Shown here: positions 13,445 to 15,846 of the stretch, one piece after another
How the letters are laid out: each line of letters begins with the position of its first letter
How positions within the stretch are numbered: the first letter of the stretch is position 1
Assembly (NCBI GenBank): GCA_023301545.1
Contig: JALZUI010000126.1
Coordinates: 1 to 15,846, forward strand
Reading direction: 5' to 3'
Length of the DNA: 15,846 nt
Source: Akkermansiaceae bacterium
GTDB lineage: Bacteria; Verrucomicrobiota; Verrucomicrobiia; Verrucomicrobiales; Akkermansiaceae
Made by a program: the position numbers and the translations under genes
Notes under the pieces: generated by a model
The model's input: the letters and a program-made list of their open reading frames with translations, nothing else
What the model was told of the DNA's origin: nothing
Databases searched by the model: none

Positions 13445-13474
13445 AAAAAGCGAGCTCTGAAGAGCTCGCTTTTT
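13445..13474 (-). terminator. Intrinsic terminator after the DUF6786-like gene
   Basis: GCGAGCTC (13450-13457) and GAGCTCGC (13462-13469) form a perfect 8-bp stem with a four-base loop, flanked by A7 and T5. On the minus strand it ends in seven U residues, 26 bases after the stop codon at 13501. It could in principle work on both strands. The remaining 13355-13440 stretch holds the helicase leader. Confidence 0.9.
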
Positions 13475-13500
13475 GTAGATCGTATGTCTTCCTACTAAAT

Positions 13501-14661
13501 TTAGAAGGCTGCTTTGATTTCCTTAATACTAGCACCCAAGAGTTGCTGGGAGATTTTGTCGAGTTGCTCTTCGCTTCCGTGCAGGTGGTAGGTTTGTTGC
13601 TTGTGAGTCAGCGTTTCCTTTGGCTTGAGCGCGCCAGCTGGTGACGAGGTTTCTAGCTCGTAGAATGGGCCAAGAGGTTCAGCTCCAGGTGTTGGTGCTC
13701 CATCATTGTAGGCGTTAATCACGTCACCGCTAAATGGTTCTTCTTGGATCTCCCACTTAGAGTTCACGTAGCCGTGCGGTGCAGGCTGCGGGGTGTAGGT
13801 AACGATTGTGAGAACTTTGCCTTTAGCATCGTAACTTGCGCCGATGTCTTTTGTGCGTTCTGGGCTGATACCGATTTTTCCACGACGCGTGCCATCGCCT
13901 TTCATGTAAACGTGGCTTTCTGAGGTGCGGAGGTAATCGTCAGGAATCGCGCCAAAGTAGTCATCGTTGACCTTTTGGCCTTCGCCTTCTTTGATCGGGA
14001 TTACGATAGTTGTTTCAGGTGATGGGGCATACATACCAAGGATCCAAATGGAAGGCATTCCTGTTTCTGGAGTCCACGCGTTGTCACCGCCATTGGTGAT
14101 TTTGTTATCGGTTTGGTAAGCAACGGCCTTGATTCCTTCCTCAAGCGTGATTTTTAGGTTTTTTGCGATTTGATCGTTGGTGAGGAGATCGATTCGGCGA
14201 GAAAATTCCATAACGAACTTGTGGCCACTTTGGTTGAGTAATGTGGCTGAGTGGTTGAGGACGGCATGAGTAGATGATTTTTCTGTTACTGCGAAGGCAT
14301 CCGTGTCGATTGCAGGAGGGGTGAACCAGTTTGAGAAATCGAACTCTGCTTGAGGCTCGAAGTAGTAGGAGAACTGACCACCTTCTGGTCCAATCCAGAA
14401 ACGCTCTTCCCCACCGAAGACGTAGATTTGCTCTTCTAGCGTGCCTTTAACTTCTTCCTCTGGGCGTACTCCGCCGGGGATAAGTTCACGGTTAATCCAG
14501 CCAAAGCTAGGGCCGCTTTCTTTGTCGTATGAGCTCGTCATTACACGACCTTGCCATGCTGGAGCGACTAGGACAGAGGCTCCGCTTTCACTGTGAAGTT
14601 CGATGATTTCGGTGTGCTTTTTTAGGAAATCAAAATCTGAGGAAAATAGTAGTTCAATCAT
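13501..14661 (-). CDS. DUF6786-like conserved protein of unknown function
   Basis: This is a 386-aa protein that I recognise as DUF6786-like from memory of its N-terminal pattern: FLKKHTEIIELHSESGASVLVAPAWQGRVMTSS, FGWINRELI, and especially VFGGEERFWIGPEGGQFSYYF (about residues 85-107). Such proteins are common in Bacteroidota, Planctomycetota and Verrucomicrobiota. The beta-rich character and the length are compatible with an aldose-epimerase-like (galactose mutarotase) fold, but no catalytic residues can be assigned and I do not claim an activity. No signal peptide is seen. In-frame stops upstream limit the start to the ATG at 14661. The only Shine-Dalgarno sequence (CAGGAG, complement of 14686-14691) is placed for a seven-codon leader ORF (14654-14674) whose stop overlaps this start. 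It is bounded on both sides by terminators. Confidence 0.65.
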   Translation of the reverse strand: MIELLFSSDFDFLKKHTEIIELHSESGASVLVAPAWQGRVMTSSYDKESGPSFGWINRELIPGGVRPEEEVKGTLEEQIYVFGGEERFWIGPEGGQFSYYFEPQAEFDFSNWFTPPAIDTDAFAVTEKSSTHAVLNHSATLLNQSGHKFVMEFSRRIDLLTNDQIAKNLKITLEEGIKAVAYQTDNKITNGGDNAWTPETGMPSIWILGMYAPSPETTIVIPIKEGEGQKVNDDYFGAIPDDYLRTSESHVYMKGDGTRRGKIGISPERTKDIGASYDAKGKVLTIVTYTPQPAPHGYVNSKWEIQEEPFSGDVINAYNDGAPTPGAEPLGPFYELETSSPAGALKPKETLTHKQQTYHLHGSEEQLDKISQQLLGASIKEIKAAF

Positions 14662-14698
14662 TGTCAGTTATCATTATGTGTATTGCTCCTGAATCAAG

Positions 14699-14745
14699 AA
14701 AAAAGAGATTTTCAATTTCAAATTGAAAGATAAGAGCTCTTTTTT
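14699..14745 (-). terminator. Terminator-like hairpin after the DsbD-like gene
   Basis: Outer arms AAAAAAGAG (14699-14707) and CTCTTTTTT (14737-14745) enclose inner arms TTTCAATTT (14710-14718) and AAATTGAAA (14720-14728), with an asymmetric bulge between. On the minus strand the element ends in six U residues, 31 bases after the stop at 14776. It is probably an intrinsic terminator for the DsbD-like gene and could also act on the other strand. Confidence 0.7.
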
Positions 14746-14775
14746 AATGAATTTGATGCGTATTAAGGGGAGAGG

Positions 14776-15846
14776 CTAAAACTTGAGCGTTTCAAGTGCC
14801 TTTTTCGCGTCGTTGAGCGAGATGAGGTCTTCCAAGAGCGTTGGCTTACTTGGACTCTGAGGTGCATATATAAGATTTACTGGAATCGTGACTCTATTTG
14901 TACGGCTTAGGTCCTTAGCGATTTTGGGGTCCCGGTTGGTGAGGTCAGCTTTGACAAGGATGATTTTTTCAGGATCAAGGGAGCTTACAAATTCGGAATT
15001 CCCGAAGATAGTTTTTTTGTTGACCTGGCAGGTGGCGCACCAGGTGGCGGTGTAGTCGACCCATACATAGTAGCCTTCGGATCGAAGGTATTCGACAATC
15101 CCAGGTTTCCATTGAATCCAAGAAATACCTTTGGTGTTAGTGCTCTTGCTTACAGAGGAGGTTGAAGCCGGAGGAGTATGCTTGGTAGCCGCTTTCCAAC
15201 TCATGGTTAGTCCAATAATTAAGACGACAAGGGAGAGGCCAAAACCGAGTGTGTAGCGAGTAGATTTTTTAAGGTGAGGCATGCTCCAATGACCGTATGT
15301 GTAAGTGGCGAGGGCGATGAGGACGAGTCCCATAATGAGGGCTGCTAGGCCAGACCCACCAGTCAAGGCGCCGAAAGTTTGCATGAAGAAGGCTGCGGCC
15401 GCAAACATCCCAAAGGAAAGGAGCTTTTTAAGCGTTTCCATCCATGCGCCAGGGCGCGGCAGTTTGGAGGTAAGGGCTGGGAAAAAGGAAAGGAGGAGGT
15501 AGGGGAATGCGATTCCAAGTGCGAATACGGTAAAGAGAATGAGGGCAACAAAGAGTGATTGACTGAGAGTGTACCCCATGGCTGCGCCGAGGAATGGTCC
15601 ACTACATGGCGTGGCGATGACGGTAGTGAGGACTCCGCTGAAGATGGTGGAGGTGTACTCGTTTTTGGAATTCACATTACTCCCGGCAGAGGTTAGCTTA
15701 GTACCGATTTCAAAAATACCAGCCATGTTAAGCCCGAAGATAAAGAGAACGATAATGATGGCTCCAACAAAGACCGGATAGCTCATTTGTTGACCCCAGT
15801 TGATGTCTTGTCCTGTACTTTTCTTAATCGTAAATAGGGCGATGGC
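14776..15846 (-). CDS. DsbD-like thiol:disulfide interchange protein (partial, 5' end beyond window)
   Basis: These are the C-terminal 357 codons of a DsbD/CcdA-type protein that carries electrons from cytoplasmic thioredoxin across the inner membrane to periplasmic thiol proteins. The open frame runs to the right edge (ALFTIKKSTGQDINWGQQ precedes the internal Met at 15784-15786), so that Met is not the start. The membrane domain shows several hydrophobic helices and the CcdA signature IATPCSGPFLGAAMGY with one redox Cys (visible residue 81); its partner Cys would lie outside the window. The C-terminal thioredoxin-like domain has WCATC (visible residues 269-273) in VDYTATWCATCQVNKK, then DLTNRD and a cis-Pro region (VTIPVNLIY). 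The linker between them is Ser/Thr-rich. A terminator-like hairpin follows. Confidence 0.9.
   Translation of the reverse strand, partial: AIALFTIKKSTGQDINWGQQMSYPVFVGAIIIVLFIFGLNMAGIFEIGTKLTSAGSNVNSKNEYTSTIFSGVLTTVIATPCSGPFLGAAMGYTLSQSLFVALILFTVFALGIAFPYLLLSFFPALTSKLPRPGAWMETLKKLLSFGMFAAAAFFMQTFGALTGGSGLAALIMGLVLIALATYTYGHWSMPHLKKSTRYTLGFGLSLVVLIIGLTMSWKAATKHTPPASTSSVSKSTNTKGISWIQWKPGIVEYLRSEGYYVWVDYTATWCATCQVNKKTIFGNSEFVSSLDPEKIILVKADLTNRDPKIAKDLSRTNRVTIPVNLIYAPQSPSKPTLLEDLISLNDAKKALETLKF

Noticed and set aside
15784..15786. Internal Met as the start of the DsbD-like protein
   Set aside because: The frame stays open to the window edge with typical DsbD membrane-loop sequence upstream, and a start here would remove the first part of the CcdA domain.

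Overview
The window looks like a chromosomal segment of a bacterium in the Planctomycetes-Verrucomicrobia group, most likely a marine-type Verrucomicrobiota. The evidence is a complete PVM-type bacterial microcompartment (BMC) operon, a DUF6786-type protein, a Lys/Ala-rich histone-H1-like extension on a DEAD-box helicase, and moderate GC content. The phylum is inferred; there is no rRNA in the window.

Positions 1-7101 (minus strand) hold an 11-gene operon. In transcription order it runs pduL - BMC-H - BMC-H - acetate kinase - BMC-H - BMC-P - CoA-acylating aldehyde dehydrogenase - BMC-P - BMC-P - class II aldolase - malate/lactate dehydrogenase (cut by the left edge). A divergent DeoR-family regulator (7200-7958) shares a 98-base promoter region with it. 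From family knowledge, this is the fucose/rhamnose-type PVM organelle. The lumenal aldolase splits L-fuculose-1-P or L-rhamnulose-1-P into DHAP and L-lactaldehyde. The aldehyde dehydrogenase and PduL turn the aldehyde into an acyl-CoA and then an acyl phosphate. The kinase makes ATP and the free acid, and the dehydrogenase probably helps with NAD(H) balance. Three enzymes (aldolase, aldehyde dehydrogenase, PduL) carry amphipathic terminal helices that look like encapsulation peptides; the kinase and the visible part of the dehydrogenase do not. The shell set is three BMC-H plus three BMC-P and no BMC-T. The sugar isomerase and kinase steps are not in the window.

Positions 8110-9486 (plus strand) hold cytidylate kinase followed closely by a membrane DUF1624/HGSNAT-like protein. 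Positions 9491-13354 (minus strand) hold a DEAD-box helicase, ruvC, an OmpA-like envelope protein and a short phospholipase-D-fold protein. Positions 13501-15846 (minus strand) hold a DUF6786-like protein and the C-terminal part of a DsbD-like thiol:disulfide interchange protein cut by the right edge. Intrinsic terminators are visible after the DeoR gene, the DUF6786-like gene and the DsbD gene. No tRNA, rRNA, CRISPR, insertion sequence or prophage signal was seen. No stretch longer than about 151 bases lacks a gene.

The BMC class itself is already described. The parts worth a second look are locus-specific: three BMC-H with three different pore motifs, a possible double-tagged aldolase, an acetate kinase with replacements at canonical catalytic positions, Cys pairs in enzyme linkers, and a strong hairpin between the shell genes.
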